Position numbers and translations under genes: made by a program | Assembly (NCBI RefSeq): GCF_039543385.1 | Contig: NZ_BAABJQ010000012.1 | Span: 124,001-188,000 of the forward strand | From: Rugosimonospora acidiphila | GTDB lineage: Bacteria > Actinomycetota > Actinomycetes > Mycobacteriales > Micromonosporaceae | DNA: 64,000 bases | Direction of reading: 5' to 3' | Notes under the pieces: generated by a model | What the model was told of the DNA's origin: nothing | Database searches by the model: none | What the model saw: only the letters and a program-made list of their open reading frames with translations | Shown: positions 16,315-24,458 of the stretch, piece by piece | Position numbering within the stretch: the first letter of the stretch is position 1 | Layout: every line of letters starts with the position of its first letter

Positions 16315-16884
16315 TCACAGCACCTCGGCGGGGTCGAGGTCGATGGGGAACGGCTCCTCGACCCTCAGCCGCTCGCCGGGCTTGACGACCGCCGACTCCT
16401 CATAGTGCCGGCCGGACTCGTCCAGTCTCAGCACGGTGATCGCCGGTCGCTCCTGGTCGACGATCCAGTACTGCGGGATGCGCGCCGCCGCGTAGTCGTA
16501 CCGCTTCATCACCAGGTCGCGCCCGGAGCTGCCGGAGGAGAGCACCTCGACGACGAGCCGCACGTCGGTCGGCTCGATGGCCTGGGCCCGCCGATCGAGG
16601 GCCGTGCGCCGGAAGACGATGAGGTCGGGAAGGTAGAGGGTGCCCGGGCGCACGCCGAGGCCGAACCCGACGCCGGAGACGTAGAGGTTCGTGGGTGAGG
16701 CGTGGTGCAGGATCCCGGCGAGCTCGGTCACGGTGCGGCAGTGGAACGTGTCGGGGGGTGGACTCACCAGCAGACTCCCGTCCAGGAGCTCGTAACGATT
16801 GCCGTCGTCGGGCAGGCTCGCGAGGTCATCGAGCGTCCACGGCGCGCCCCACTCATGGCGCACGAGCGGATTGGTCATCGTCAT
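16315..16884 (-). CDS. Uma2-family (DUF820) putative PD-(D/E)XK endonuclease
   Basis: This 189-residue protein is of the Uma2 family. Visible motifs are NRYELLDGSLLVSPPP near the N-terminus, TLYLPDLIVFRR with the core Asp, LVVEVLSSGS with the Glu, and KRYDYAAARIPQYWIVD, all typical of these restriction-endonuclease-fold proteins. Their cellular role is poorly known; many bacteria carry numerous copies. The frame is open far upstream, but that extension looks random. I chose the ATG at 16884 (MTMTNPLVRHEW), the usual family start. The gene stands alone on the minus strand between the LytTR gene and the symporter unit. Confidence 0.88.
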   Translation of the reverse strand: MTMTNPLVRHEWGAPWTLDDLASLPDDGNRYELLDGSLLVSPPPDTFHCRTVTELAGILHHASPTNLYVSGVGFGLGVRPGTLYLPDLIVFRRTALDRRAQAIEPTDVRLVVEVLSSGSSGRDLVMKRYDYAAARIPQYWIVDQERPAITVLRLDESGRHYEESAVVKPGERLRVEEPFPIDLDPAEVL

Positions 16885-17079
16885 GGCGCCTATCTTGGCG
16901 GCGTCGACAGGCTCGTGGTCGGTTATCCACAGGCCGAGTTGACTATCCACAGGGTCAATTTCGAGCTTGACGGTCGGCGGCCGGACCGCTGGCGAGTGCG
17001 CCGAGCGGGCGGGGCGGTGGTCGGGGGCGTGCCGGCAGGGGCGTTGCGTCCGCGCCGGGATGGGGACACACTGCGGTCC

Positions 17080-17451
17080 ATGCCCGCCGAGCCGCCCAAG
17101 CGAGTCCGCGTCGTGCTGGCCGACGCCGCCCCGCCGCGGGGCGGTGACCACACCCGGACCGAGCTGGAGGAGCAGACAGGCATCGGGGAGGCCCTGGTCA
17201 AGGGCCTGGTCCGCACCCAGCTGTCGCTGGCGCTGCGGTGCGCGGCGGTGGTCGCGGTCGGCCTGGGCAGCCTGCCCCTGCTGTTCACGGTCGCGCCGTC
17301 GGTCGCCGGTACCCGACCGTTCGGCGTGGTGCTGCCGTGGTTGCTGCTCGGCGTCGCCGCGTACCCGTTCCTGTTCGGGGTCGGCTGGGCGTATACGCAT
17401 CTCGTCGAGCGCAACGAGCGCGACTTCACCGACCTGGTGGAGAAGCACTGA
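17080..17451 (+). CDS. DUF485-like small membrane partner of a solute symporter
   Basis: This 123-residue protein has a polar N-terminus (about 45 residues, with RTELEEQTGIGEALV), two hydrophobic helices (about 50-73 and 80-105) and a short charged tail ending LVERNERDFTDLVEKH. DUF485 proteins of this size are encoded directly before ActP/MctC-type sodium:solute symporters and are thought to help them. Here the stop codon is the TGA of a CTGA overlap with the symporter gene. The ATG at 17080 is the first good start, but its ribosome site is weak. Confidence 0.8.
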   Translation: MPAEPPKRVRVVLADAAPPRGGDHTRTELEEQTGIGEALVKGLVRTQLSLALRCAAVVAVGLGSLPLLFTVAPSVAGTRPFGVVLPWLLLGVAAYPFLFGVGWAYTHLVERNERDFTDLVEKH

Positions 17452-19094
17452 ACGGGTACGCCATCCCGGCCATCGTCGTGGTCACGGTCGCGACGGTGAT
17501 CATTGGCGCGTACGGCCTGCGGATGGCCCGGACCACCTCGGACTTCCTGGTCGCGTCCAGGGAGGTGAGCCCGGCCTGGAACGCCGCCGCGATCAGCGGG
17601 GAGTACCTGTCGGCGGCCAGCTTCCTCGGCGTCGCCGGCCTCGTGCTCAAGCAGGGCGTGGACGTGCTCTGGTACCCGGTGGGGTTCGCCGCCGGGTACC
17701 TCGCCCTGCTGCTGTTCGTGTCGGCTCCGTTGCGCCGGTCGCGGGCGTTCACCTTGCCGGACTTCTGCGAACTGCGCCTGGGCTCGGCCCGGCTGCGGAA
17801 GCTCGCCACCCTGTTCGTGATCCTGATCGGCTGGCTGTACCTGGTGCCGCAGTTGCAGGGCGCCGGGCTGACCCTGCGGACGGTCACCGGCGGCCCGTAC
17901 CCGGTCGGGGTCCTGCTGGTCGGGTTGGTGGTGATCGCCAACGTGGCGCTGGGCGGGATGCGGTCGATCACCTTCGTGCAGGCGTTCCAGTACTGGCTCA
18001 AGCTGACCGCGCTGGCCGTACCGATCATCTTCCTGGTGCTGCACTGGCAGGCCGACGGCCGCCCCCAGCTGGCCCCGCCGGCCGGCCAGACCTTCGCGCA
18101 CGCGACCACCGTCGAGTTTGACCACTCCGCGACCCTGGTGCGGCCGGACGGGTCCACAGTGGACGTGCCGGCGCACACCTCGATGGCCTTTCCGGCCGGA
18201 GCGCCGATCCCGCAGGTACGCGGCGCCGACGTGAGCACGGGCGCGGACTGGCTGCTGCCCGGCGCGACCGAGCACGGCGGCCGCCGCGACCGTGGGCTGT
18301 TCAACGCGTACTCGCTGATCCTGGCCACGTTCCTGGGCACCATGGGGCTGCCGCACGTGCTGGTCAGGTTCTATACCAACCGGGACGGTGCGGCGGCCCG
18401 GCGCACCACCCTGGTGGTGCTCGGTCTGGTCGGGCTGTTCTACCTGCTGCCGACCCTGTACGGGGTGCTCGGCCGGGTGTATACGCCACGCCTGCTGATG
18501 ACCGGCGACACCGACGCGGTGGTGCTGGTGCTGCCCGGGGCGGCGCTGCCGGGGCTGACCGGGCAGCTGCTCGGTGCGCTGGTCGCGGCCGGGGCGTTCG
18601 CGGCGTTCCTGTCCACCTCGTCCGGGCTGCTTACCAGCGTGGCCGGGGTGCTGTCCACGGACCTGCTCGGCCGCGGCTCGGTCCGGGACTTCCGGGTCTA
18701 CGCCGTCCTGGCCGGCCTGGTTCCGGTCGCGCTGGCACTGCGGGCGGACGGGCTGGACGTGTCCCAGGTGGTCGGGCTGGCCTTCGCGGTCGCCGCGTCG
18801 AGCTTCTGCCCCCTGCTGGTGCTGGGCATCTGGTGGCGGGGGCTGACGTCGGTCGGCGCGGCGGCCGGCGTCACGGTGGGCGGCGGGGCGGCGCTCGCGG
18901 CGGTGATCACCACCGTCGCCGGGCCGCGGCTGTCGGGCTGGCCGGCGGTGCTGGTCGGTCAGCCGGCGGCGTGGAGCGTCCCGCTGGCGTTCCTGGTGAT
19001 GGTCTCGGTGTCGCTGCTGACCCGGCGAAGGGTGCCGGTGGACGTCGGGTTGACCATGCTGCGGCTGCACGCGCCCGACCCGCTCCGCCTGTGA
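17448..19094 (+). CDS. Sodium:solute symporter (SSSF, acetate/pyruvate type)
   Basis: This 548-residue transporter has about thirteen helices. The first begins NGYAIPAIVVVTV and is followed by ISGEYLSAASFLGVAG, VLALGG-like and GTMGLPHVLVRFYTN segments typical of ActP/MctC/PutP-family monocarboxylate carriers. It should import short organic acids with sodium. No ATG, GTG or TTG precedes helix 1. The likely start is the CTG at 17448 in a CTGA overlap with the DUF485 gene, behind GGTGGAG. The second module (22607) uses GTG at exactly the same junction. GTG 17478 would cut into helix 1. The loop at about residues 200-275 is longer than in ActP. Confidence 0.88.
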   Translation: MNGYAIPAIVVVTVATVIIGAYGLRMARTTSDFLVASREVSPAWNAAAISGEYLSAASFLGVAGLVLKQGVDVLWYPVGFAAGYLALLLFVSAPLRRSRAFTLPDFCELRLGSARLRKLATLFVILIGWLYLVPQLQGAGLTLRTVTGGPYPVGVLLVGLVVIANVALGGMRSITFVQAFQYWLKLTALAVPIIFLVLHWQADGRPQLAPPAGQTFAHATTVEFDHSATLVRPDGSTVDVPAHTSMAFPAGAPIPQVRGADVSTGADWLLPGATEHGGRRDRGLFNAYSLILATFLGTMGLPHVLVRFYTNRDGAAARRTTLVVLGLVGLFYLLPTLYGVLGRVYTPRLLMTGDTDAVVLVLPGAALPGLTGQLLGALVAAGAFAAFLSTSSGLLTSVAGVLSTDLLGRGSVRDFRVYAVLAGLVPVALALRADGLDVSQVVGLAFAVAASSFCPLLVLGIWWRGLTSVGAAAGVTVGGGAALAAVITTVAGPRLSGWPAVLVGQPAAWSVPLAFLVMVSVSLLTRRRVPVDVGLTMLRLHAPDPLRL

Positions 19095-19097
19095 TCC

Positions 19098-19127
19098 CCG
19101 TCCGGACTGTGATCCCCATCCGGACGG
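19098..19127 (+). terminator. Hairpin after the first symporter gene
   Basis: CCGTCCGGA (19098-19106) and TCCGGACGG (19119-19127) form a perfect 9-bp stem with a 12-base loop, three bases after the stop codon. Confidence 0.7.
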
Positions 19128-19203
19128 CGCGGCCGGAGCGGAGCCTCGCGCTCAGGTAGCACCTGCTTGTCGCGGGCAGAACCCCATGAGCCGTGGAAGC
19201 CGG

Positions 19204-19209
19204 TAGCGT
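19204..19209 (+). promoter_or_regulatory. -10 box (TAGCGT), leaderless start of the ABC ATPase gene
   Basis: TAGCGT ends seven bases before GTG 19217. This decides the start over the upstream in-frame GTG at 19193, which lies before the box. Confidence 0.55.
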
Positions 19210-19216
19210 CAATGTC

Positions 19217-19978
19217 GTGCTCGACGGTACCCAGCCGGCCCTCGCGCTGCGAGGGCTGGTCAAGAGGTTCGACGCCAAGCTGGCCGTTGCCGGAGTCGAC
19301 CTCGATGTACCCACCGGCTCCTTTTACGGGCTGCTCGGCCCGAACGGTGCCGGCAAGACCACCTGCCTGTCGATGGCCGTCGGGCTGCTGCGCCCCAGCC
19401 AGGGCAGGGCCCACGTGCTCGGGCACGACGTGTGGACCGATCCGGTGGAGGCCAAGCGGCGCCTGGGCGTGCTGCCCGACTCGGTCCGGATGTTCGACCG
19501 GCTCTCCGGGCCGGAGCTGCTGGCGTACCAGGGACTGCTGCGCGGCATGCCGCCGGCGCAGATCGATGCGCGGTCTCGGGAGCTGCTGGACGTGCTGGGG
19601 CTGGCCGACGCCGGCCGGACCCTGGTCGTCGACTATTCGGCCGGGATGAAAAAGAAGATCGGCCTGGCCTGTGCCCTGCTGCACGCCCCCCGCCTGCTGG
19701 TACTCGACGAGCCGTTCGAGTCCGTCGATCCGGTGGCGGGCAGCCTCATCCGGGACATCCTGCACCGGTACGTCGAGGGCGGCGGCACCGTGATCTTCTC
19801 CAGCCACGTCATGGAGGTGGTGGAGAAGATCTGCAGCCACGTGGCGATCCTCGCCGACGGCCGGATCAAGGCGGTCGGCACGCTCAACGAGGTGCGCGCC
19901 GGGCGCGATCTGGAGGACGTGTTCGTCCAGGTGGTCGGCGGGCGGGTGGCCACCGGTGAGGAGCTGACATGGCTGTGA
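19217..19978 (+). CDS. ABC transporter ATP-binding protein
   Basis: This 253-residue ATPase has Walker A GPNGAGKTT, a Q-loop region around LLPDSVRMFD, an atypical signature DYSAGMKKKIGLA in place of LSGGQ, Walker B LLVLDEPFESVD and the H-loop SSHVMEVVE. It powers export together with the membrane protein encoded next, whose ATG lies ten bases before this stop (overlap 19969-19978). The signature sequence is of the YSxGMKKK type seen in ABC-2 exporters of the CcmA/YhaQ group. The substrate is unknown. Confidence 0.9.
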   Translation: MLDGTQPALALRGLVKRFDAKLAVAGVDLDVPTGSFYGLLGPNGAGKTTCLSMAVGLLRPSQGRAHVLGHDVWTDPVEAKRRLGVLPDSVRMFDRLSGPELLAYQGLLRGMPPAQIDARSRELLDVLGLADAGRTLVVDYSAGMKKKIGLACALLHAPRLLVLDEPFESVDPVAGSLIRDILHRYVEGGGTVIFSSHVMEVVEKICSHVAILADGRIKAVGTLNEVRAGRDLEDVFVQVVGGRVATGEELTWL

Positions 19979-21591
19979 TCCCGAGCCGGCCGGTCTCGAT
20001 CACCGTCTTCGTCCGGCTGAAGCTGCGCATGCTGGGCCACGGGCTGCGCGGCGAGCGCCGGCGGGTGATCGCCTTCGCGATCAGCCTGGGGGTCGGGCTC
20101 TGGCTGGCGGTCACCGGCTTTGTGCTGTTCGGCGTCAGCGGGGCGGTGCGCCACGACATCGGGTACCTGATGGCCGCGTTCGGCGGGGCGGCCCTGGTAC
20201 TCGGCTGGCTGCTGCTGCCGCTGCTGTTCTTCGGCGTGGACGAGACCCTGGACCCGGCCCGGTTCGCCCTGCTCCCGCTGCCCCGGCGCACCCTGGCGGC
20301 CGGGATGCTGGCCGGCGCCATGGTCGGCGTGCCCGGGCTGGCCACAGCGCTGGCGATGCTCGGCCTGGCGGTCGCCGGCGGGCTGCGCGCCGGCCCGGCG
20401 GGTGCCGGCGTCGCACTGCTCGGCGGCGGGCTGAACCTGCTGCTGTGCATCGTGCTCAGCCGCGCCGTGACCAGCGGGTTCGCCGCGATGCTGAGGTCTC
20501 GCCGGGTACGCGACCTGGCCGGCGTGGTGATCGCCCTGCTGGCCGCCTCGATGGGCCCGTTGCAACTGGTGATCTCCTCGATGGTCGGGCACGCCAGCCT
20601 GGCTCCCGTGCTGCGGGTCGCCCGGGTGCTCGGCTGGACCCCGCTGGCCGCCGGCTTCGTGGCGCCGTACGACCTGGCGGACGGGAGGCCGCTGGCGGTG
20701 CCGGTACGGCTGGGCATCGTCGCCGTCACGGTCGCGCTGCTGGCCTGGTGGTGGGCGGTGACTCTGGAGTCCGCCATGCTGGGCGCGGCCGGCGCGCCGG
20801 CCGGCAGCCGGCCGGTGCGCGGCGGCGTGGTGCGCGCGCTGCTGCCCGCCGTGCTGCGGCCGGTCCGGGCCGGTCAGTTCGCCGCAATCGCGGCCCGGGA
20901 GCTGCGCTACTGGTCGCGGGATCCCCGCCGGCGCTCCAGTCTCATTTCGATCATCGTGGGCGGAGCCGTGGTACCGGTGGCCCTGCGGCTGACCCCGGGG
21001 CACTCGCCGGGCGTACCGCTGCCGCTGGCGGTGGCCTTCACCTCGGTGGCGGGCGCGGCGATCCTGGCCAACCAGTTCGGCTTCGACGGCACCGCGTACG
21101 CCGCGCACCTGCTGGCCGCCGTGCCGGGCCGGGTCGAGCTGCGCGGGCGCGCCGCCGCGCTGTCGGTCATCATGGTGCCGGTACTGCTGGTGATCGTGGT
21201 GGCGGTCGCGGTCTTCGGCGACGAGGACGGGCAGCTGGTACCGACCCTGGGCACCGCCGCCGCCATGTACGGCGCCTCGATCGCGGTCGCGTCGGTGCTG
21301 TCGGTGCTGATCGCCTACCCGGTACCCGACACCCGTAACGCCTTCGCCTCGGCCGGCGGCTCGGCCAGCGCCAAGGGGCTGCTGGCGTTCGTCGGCATGG
21401 TGGTGGCCGTGGTGAGCGCCTCGCCGGTGCTGGCCGCCGCCCTGGTCCTGCCGGGTGCGCTGGCCTGGGTGGTGCTGGCGGCCGGGCTGGCCTGGGGGCT
21501 GGGCCTGGTGCTGGTCACCACCCGGCTGGTCGGCGACGAGCTGGACCGGCGCGGCCCCGAACTGCTCGCCGCGGTTACCCTTCGGGTCTGA
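19969..21591 (+). CDS. ABC-2-type transporter membrane protein
   Basis: This 540-residue protein has about twelve hydrophobic segments in two blocks (residues 30-265 and 320-535) separated by a cytoplasmic stretch with FAAIAARELRYWSRDPRRR. Large permeases of this design pair with the ATPase encoded immediately upstream. The ATG lies within the ATPase gene behind GGTGAGGAG, so translation is coupled. The stop TGA shares one base with the ATG of the next gene. It is probably an export component of unknown specificity. Confidence 0.82.
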   Translation: MAVIPSRPVSITVFVRLKLRMLGHGLRGERRRVIAFAISLGVGLWLAVTGFVLFGVSGAVRHDIGYLMAAFGGAALVLGWLLLPLLFFGVDETLDPARFALLPLPRRTLAAGMLAGAMVGVPGLATALAMLGLAVAGGLRAGPAGAGVALLGGGLNLLLCIVLSRAVTSGFAAMLRSRRVRDLAGVVIALLAASMGPLQLVISSMVGHASLAPVLRVARVLGWTPLAAGFVAPYDLADGRPLAVPVRLGIVAVTVALLAWWWAVTLESAMLGAAGAPAGSRPVRGGVVRALLPAVLRPVRAGQFAAIAARELRYWSRDPRRRSSLISIIVGGAVVPVALRLTPGHSPGVPLPLAVAFTSVAGAAILANQFGFDGTAYAAHLLAAVPGRVELRGRAAALSVIMVPVLLVIVVAVAVFGDEDGQLVPTLGTAAAMYGASIAVASVLSVLIAYPVPDTRNAFASAGGSASAKGLLAFVGMVVAVVSASPVLAAALVLPGALAWVVLAAGLAWGLGLVLVTTRLVGDELDRRGPELLAAVTLRV

Positions 21592-22094
21592 TGACTATCC
21601 ACTCGACCGACCCGTTCGCCTCGCCCGAGCAGGACCGTTCGCCGGTACGCCGGCTGCGCGGCCGGCTGCCGTCACCGGTGACGCTGTGGACCGCACCCGG
21701 CCCGGCCGGGCTGACCGTGTCCTCCGCCCTGATCGCCGACGGCGACCCCGGCCGGGTGCTGGGCCTGATCGACGACGAGTCGCAGCTGTGGACCGCGATC
21801 GAGCGGGAGGGGCGGTTCACGGTGGCCCCGCTGCGCGACTCCGACCGGCAGCTGGCGGACCGGTTCGCCGGCCTCATGCCGGCGCCGGGCGGGGTGTTCC
21901 GGTCGGAGCGGTCGCGGGACACGGATTACGGGCCGGTGATCGAGGGGCTGGACACCTGGGCCGGCTGCCGGCTGACCGGCAGCCGCCCGTACGGCTGGGG
22001 ACTGTTGATCGAGGGCGTCATCGAGCACGTCGAGATCGGTCCCGAACCCGACCCGCTGGCGCACTACCGCGGGCGGTACCACCTGCTGCGCTGA
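21591..22094 (+). CDS. Flavin-reductase-like (FMN-binding split barrel) protein
   Basis: This 167-residue protein has the segment SPVTLWTAPGPAGLTVSSAL followed by LGLIDDESQLW. That matches the start of flavin_reductase-domain proteins, which bind FMN and often reduce flavin with NAD(P)H. The central CRLTGSRPYGWGLLIEGVIE strands fit the same barrel. It overlaps the ABC permease stop by one base, so it is co-transcribed. A TACCCT box nine bases before the ATG could give a second transcript. Its substrate and link to the exporter are unknown. Confidence 0.65.
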   Translation: MTIHSTDPFASPEQDRSPVRRLRGRLPSPVTLWTAPGPAGLTVSSALIADGDPGRVLGLIDDESQLWTAIEREGRFTVAPLRDSDRQLADRFAGLMPAPGGVFRSERSRDTDYGPVIEGLDTWAGCRLTGSRPYGWGLLIEGVIEHVEIGPEPDPLAHYRGRYHLLR

Positions 22095-22232
22095 GCGGCG
22101 ACCGCCAGCGCCCGGCGGCGGTGCGGCACCACCCACCAGCGCCCGGCGGCGCCGGAGCCTCATTCGGCGCATGGCCGAGCCCGTTGGGCGCAGCCGGCCG
22201 ACCGGTACCGTCGGTAACCGCGCGGTAGCCCA

Positions 22233-22238
22233 TACGGT
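22233..22238 (+). promoter_or_regulatory. -10 box (TACGGT), leaderless start of the second DUF485 gene
   Basis: TACGGT ends six bases before ATG 22245 (spacer GCCGCC). There is no ribosome-binding sequence. Confidence 0.5.
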
Positions 22239-22244
22239 GCCGCC

Positions 22245-22610
22245 ATGGCTACCGAGACCCCGGCCCCACCGGCCTCGCCGGACGAAGGTCGACACCGCTC
22301 CGTCCAGGATTCCGCCGAGTTCCGCGCGCTACGCAGGGCATTCCGCAGCTTCGTCTTCCCGACCACCGTCGCGTTCCTGGTCTGGTACGCGCTGTACGTG
22401 GTGCTGTCCGCCTACGCCCGAGGCTTCATGGGCACCAAGGTCGTCGGGCACATCAACGTCGCCCTGGTGTTCGGGCTGCTCCAATTCGCGTCGACGTTCC
22501 TGATCGCGTGGGGGTACGCCCGGTACGCGGGGCGCCGGCTCGATCCGGACGCCGCGCGGCTGCGCGAGGCGATCGAGGAGCGCGCCGATCTGGAAGGGGG
22601 ACGGCAGTGA
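22245..22610 (+). CDS. DUF485-family membrane protein
   Basis: This 121-residue protein has two helices (about 41-62 and 77-99) after a polar N-terminus, with the family pattern FRALRRAFRSFVFPTTVAFL and LVWYALYVVLSAYARGFM. DUF485 proteins precede ActP-type acetate symporters and are probably auxiliary subunits. The last codon overlaps the symporter GTG in a GTGA junction. This member is closer to the DUF485 consensus than the one at 17.1 kb. Confidence 0.9.
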   Translation: MATETPAPPASPDEGRHRSVQDSAEFRALRRAFRSFVFPTTVAFLVWYALYVVLSAYARGFMGTKVVGHINVALVFGLLQFASTFLIAWGYARYAGRRLDPDAARLREAIEERADLEGGRQ

Positions 22611-24340
22611 GCAGCACCGCCCGCACCCTGACCATCGTCCTGTTCCTGGTGCTGGTCCTGGTGACCCTGGGGATCACCATCTGGGCCAACCGGCACACCC
22701 GCGACGCCACGGACTTCTACGCCGGCGGCCGGTCATTCAGCGGATTCTCCAACGGCATGGCGATCGGCGGCGACTACATGTCGGCGGCCAGCTTCCTGGG
22801 CATAGCCGGGATCATCGCGCTGTCCGGCTACGACGGCTTCCTCTACTCGATCGGTTTCCTGGTCGCCTGGCTGGTCGCCCTGCTGCTGGTCGCGGAGCTG
22901 ATGCGCAACTCCGGCCGGTACACGATGGCCGACGTGCTGGCGTTCCGGATGCGGCAGACCCCGGTGCGGACCGCCGCCTCGGTGTCCACCATCGTGGTGT
23001 CGATTTTCTACCTCCTGGCCCAGATGGTCGGCGCCGGCTCGCTGGTGGCGCTGCTGCTGGGCATCAAGGAGGGGCAGACCTTCATGGGTATGACCCCGAC
23101 GACCGCGAAAACCCTGACCATCGTGCTCATCGGCATATTGATGATTGCGTACGTGGTGATCGGCGGCATGAAGGGCACCACCTACGTACAGATCGTCAAG
23201 GCCTTCATGCTGATGCTGGGCGCGATCCTGATGGCGCTGCTGGTGGCCGTCGCGTACAAGTTCAACCTGTCCTCGCTGCTCGGCGACGCTGCCGCGAAGT
23301 CGGGCAAGGGGGCGGAGTTCCTGCAACCGGGGCTCAAGTACGGCAAGGACATCGCGGGCAACTCCGGTGCGACGCTGGTCAGCAAGCTGGACCTGCTGTC
23401 GCTGGGCGCCGCGCTGGTGCTCGGTACCGCCGGCCTGCCGCACGTGCTGATCCGCTTCTACGCGGTACCCAACGCCAAGGCGGCCCGGCGCAGCGTCCTC
23501 TGGGCGATCGGCCTGATCGGGGCCTTCTACCTGCTGACCCTCGCGCTCGGCTTCGGCGCCGCGGCATTGGTTGGCAGCAAGGCGATCGCCGCCCAGGACC
23601 CGGCCGGCAACACGGCCGCGCCACAGTTGGCCCAGGTGCTGGGCGAGCGGTACCTCGGCGGTTCCACCGGCGGAGCCGTGCTGCTGGCGGTCATCGCCGC
23701 GGTCGCGTTCGCCACCATCCTGGCGGTGGTCGCCGGGCTCACCCTGGCCTCGTCGTCGAGCGTGGCGCACGACCTGTACGCCAACGTGATCCGGCGCGGC
23801 CGGACCAACGAACGCGACGAGGTCAACGTGGCCCGGTACGCCGCCTTCGGGGTGGGCGCGGTAGCCATCGTGCTGGCCATCTTCGCCCGCGGGCTCAACG
23901 TCGCGTTCCTGGTCGCGGTCGCGTTCGCCATCGCGGCCTCGGCGAACCTGCCGGCGATCCTGTTCTCGTTGTTCTGGAAGAGGTTCAACACTCGGGGCGC
24001 GGTCTGGGGCATCTACGGCGGTCTGGCCTCCGCCGTGCTGGTGGTGCTGCTCTCCCCGATCTGCTGGGGCGGCGCGAGCGACAACCTGCCGGCGGTCAAG
24101 CTGACCGCGGCGCAGGCGGCGGACTGCGGGGTGGCGGCGAGTTCGACCCGGGTCAACAACGCGACCGCGTTGTTCAGCTGCACCGCCACCGCGCCGATCC
24201 CGTTCAGTAATCCGGGCCTGATTTCGATCCCGATCGGCTTCTTGGCGGCCTATGTCGGTGCGCGCACGTCGCGCGAGCGGGACCCCCAGCGGTACGCCGA
24301 ACTGGAGGTCCGTTCCCTCACCGGAGCCGGCGCGGTATAG
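22607..24340 (+). CDS. actP: Cation/acetate symporter, ActP-like (SSSF)
   Basis: This 577-residue sodium:solute symporter has about thirteen helices. Motifs typical of ActP are TDFYAGGRSFSGFSNGMAIG near the N-terminus, DYMSAASFLGIAG, YTMADVLAFRM, GTAGLPHVLIRFYAVPNAK and a late FSLFWKRFNTRGA. It should take up acetate or related monocarboxylates. The GTG start overlaps the DUF485 stop, behind GGAAGGGGG. A long hairpin terminator follows. With the 17 kb module it makes two paralogous monocarboxylate uptake systems within 7 kb. Confidence 0.92.
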   Translation: MSSTARTLTIVLFLVLVLVTLGITIWANRHTRDATDFYAGGRSFSGFSNGMAIGGDYMSAASFLGIAGIIALSGYDGFLYSIGFLVAWLVALLLVAELMRNSGRYTMADVLAFRMRQTPVRTAASVSTIVVSIFYLLAQMVGAGSLVALLLGIKEGQTFMGMTPTTAKTLTIVLIGILMIAYVVIGGMKGTTYVQIVKAFMLMLGAILMALLVAVAYKFNLSSLLGDAAAKSGKGAEFLQPGLKYGKDIAGNSGATLVSKLDLLSLGAALVLGTAGLPHVLIRFYAVPNAKAARRSVLWAIGLIGAFYLLTLALGFGAAALVGSKAIAAQDPAGNTAAPQLAQVLGERYLGGSTGGAVLLAVIAAVAFATILAVVAGLTLASSSSVAHDLYANVIRRGRTNERDEVNVARYAAFGVGAVAIVLAIFARGLNVAFLVAVAFAIAASANLPAILFSLFWKRFNTRGAVWGIYGGLASAVLVVLLSPICWGGASDNLPAVKLTAAQAADCGVAASSTRVNNATALFSCTATAPIPFSNPGLISIPIGFLAAYVGARTSRERDPQRYAELEVRSLTGAGAV

Positions 24341-24391
24341 CGCGACCGGTCTGGGTCGCGGCGCCAGCCGAGCCGAGCCAGACTGGTCGGA

Positions 24392-24438
24392 GCTGCCGAC
24401 CGTCCCTCCGACAGGAGTCGGGAGGGCCGGTCGGCAGC
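24392..24438 (+). terminator. Long hairpin after the ActP-like gene
   Basis: Arms 24392-24409 and 24421-24438 pair over 18 bp with one mismatch around an 11-base loop. This is one of the strongest hairpins of the window. It lies just before the -10 box of the next gene. Confidence 0.8.
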
Positions 24439-24446
24439 CGATCAAC

Positions 24447-24452
24447 TACCCT
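24447..24452 (+). promoter_or_regulatory. -10 box (TACCCT), leaderless start of the UDP-sugar decarboxylase gene
   Basis: TACCCT ends six bases before ATG 24459 and no ribosome site is visible. Confidence 0.55.
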
Positions 24453-24458
24453 GACGGT

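Noticed and set aside
16885..17448. N-terminal extension of the Uma2 frame
   Set aside because: The added 188 codons are antisense to the DUF485 gene and do not look like protein. The family normally starts at MTMTNPLV-like positions.
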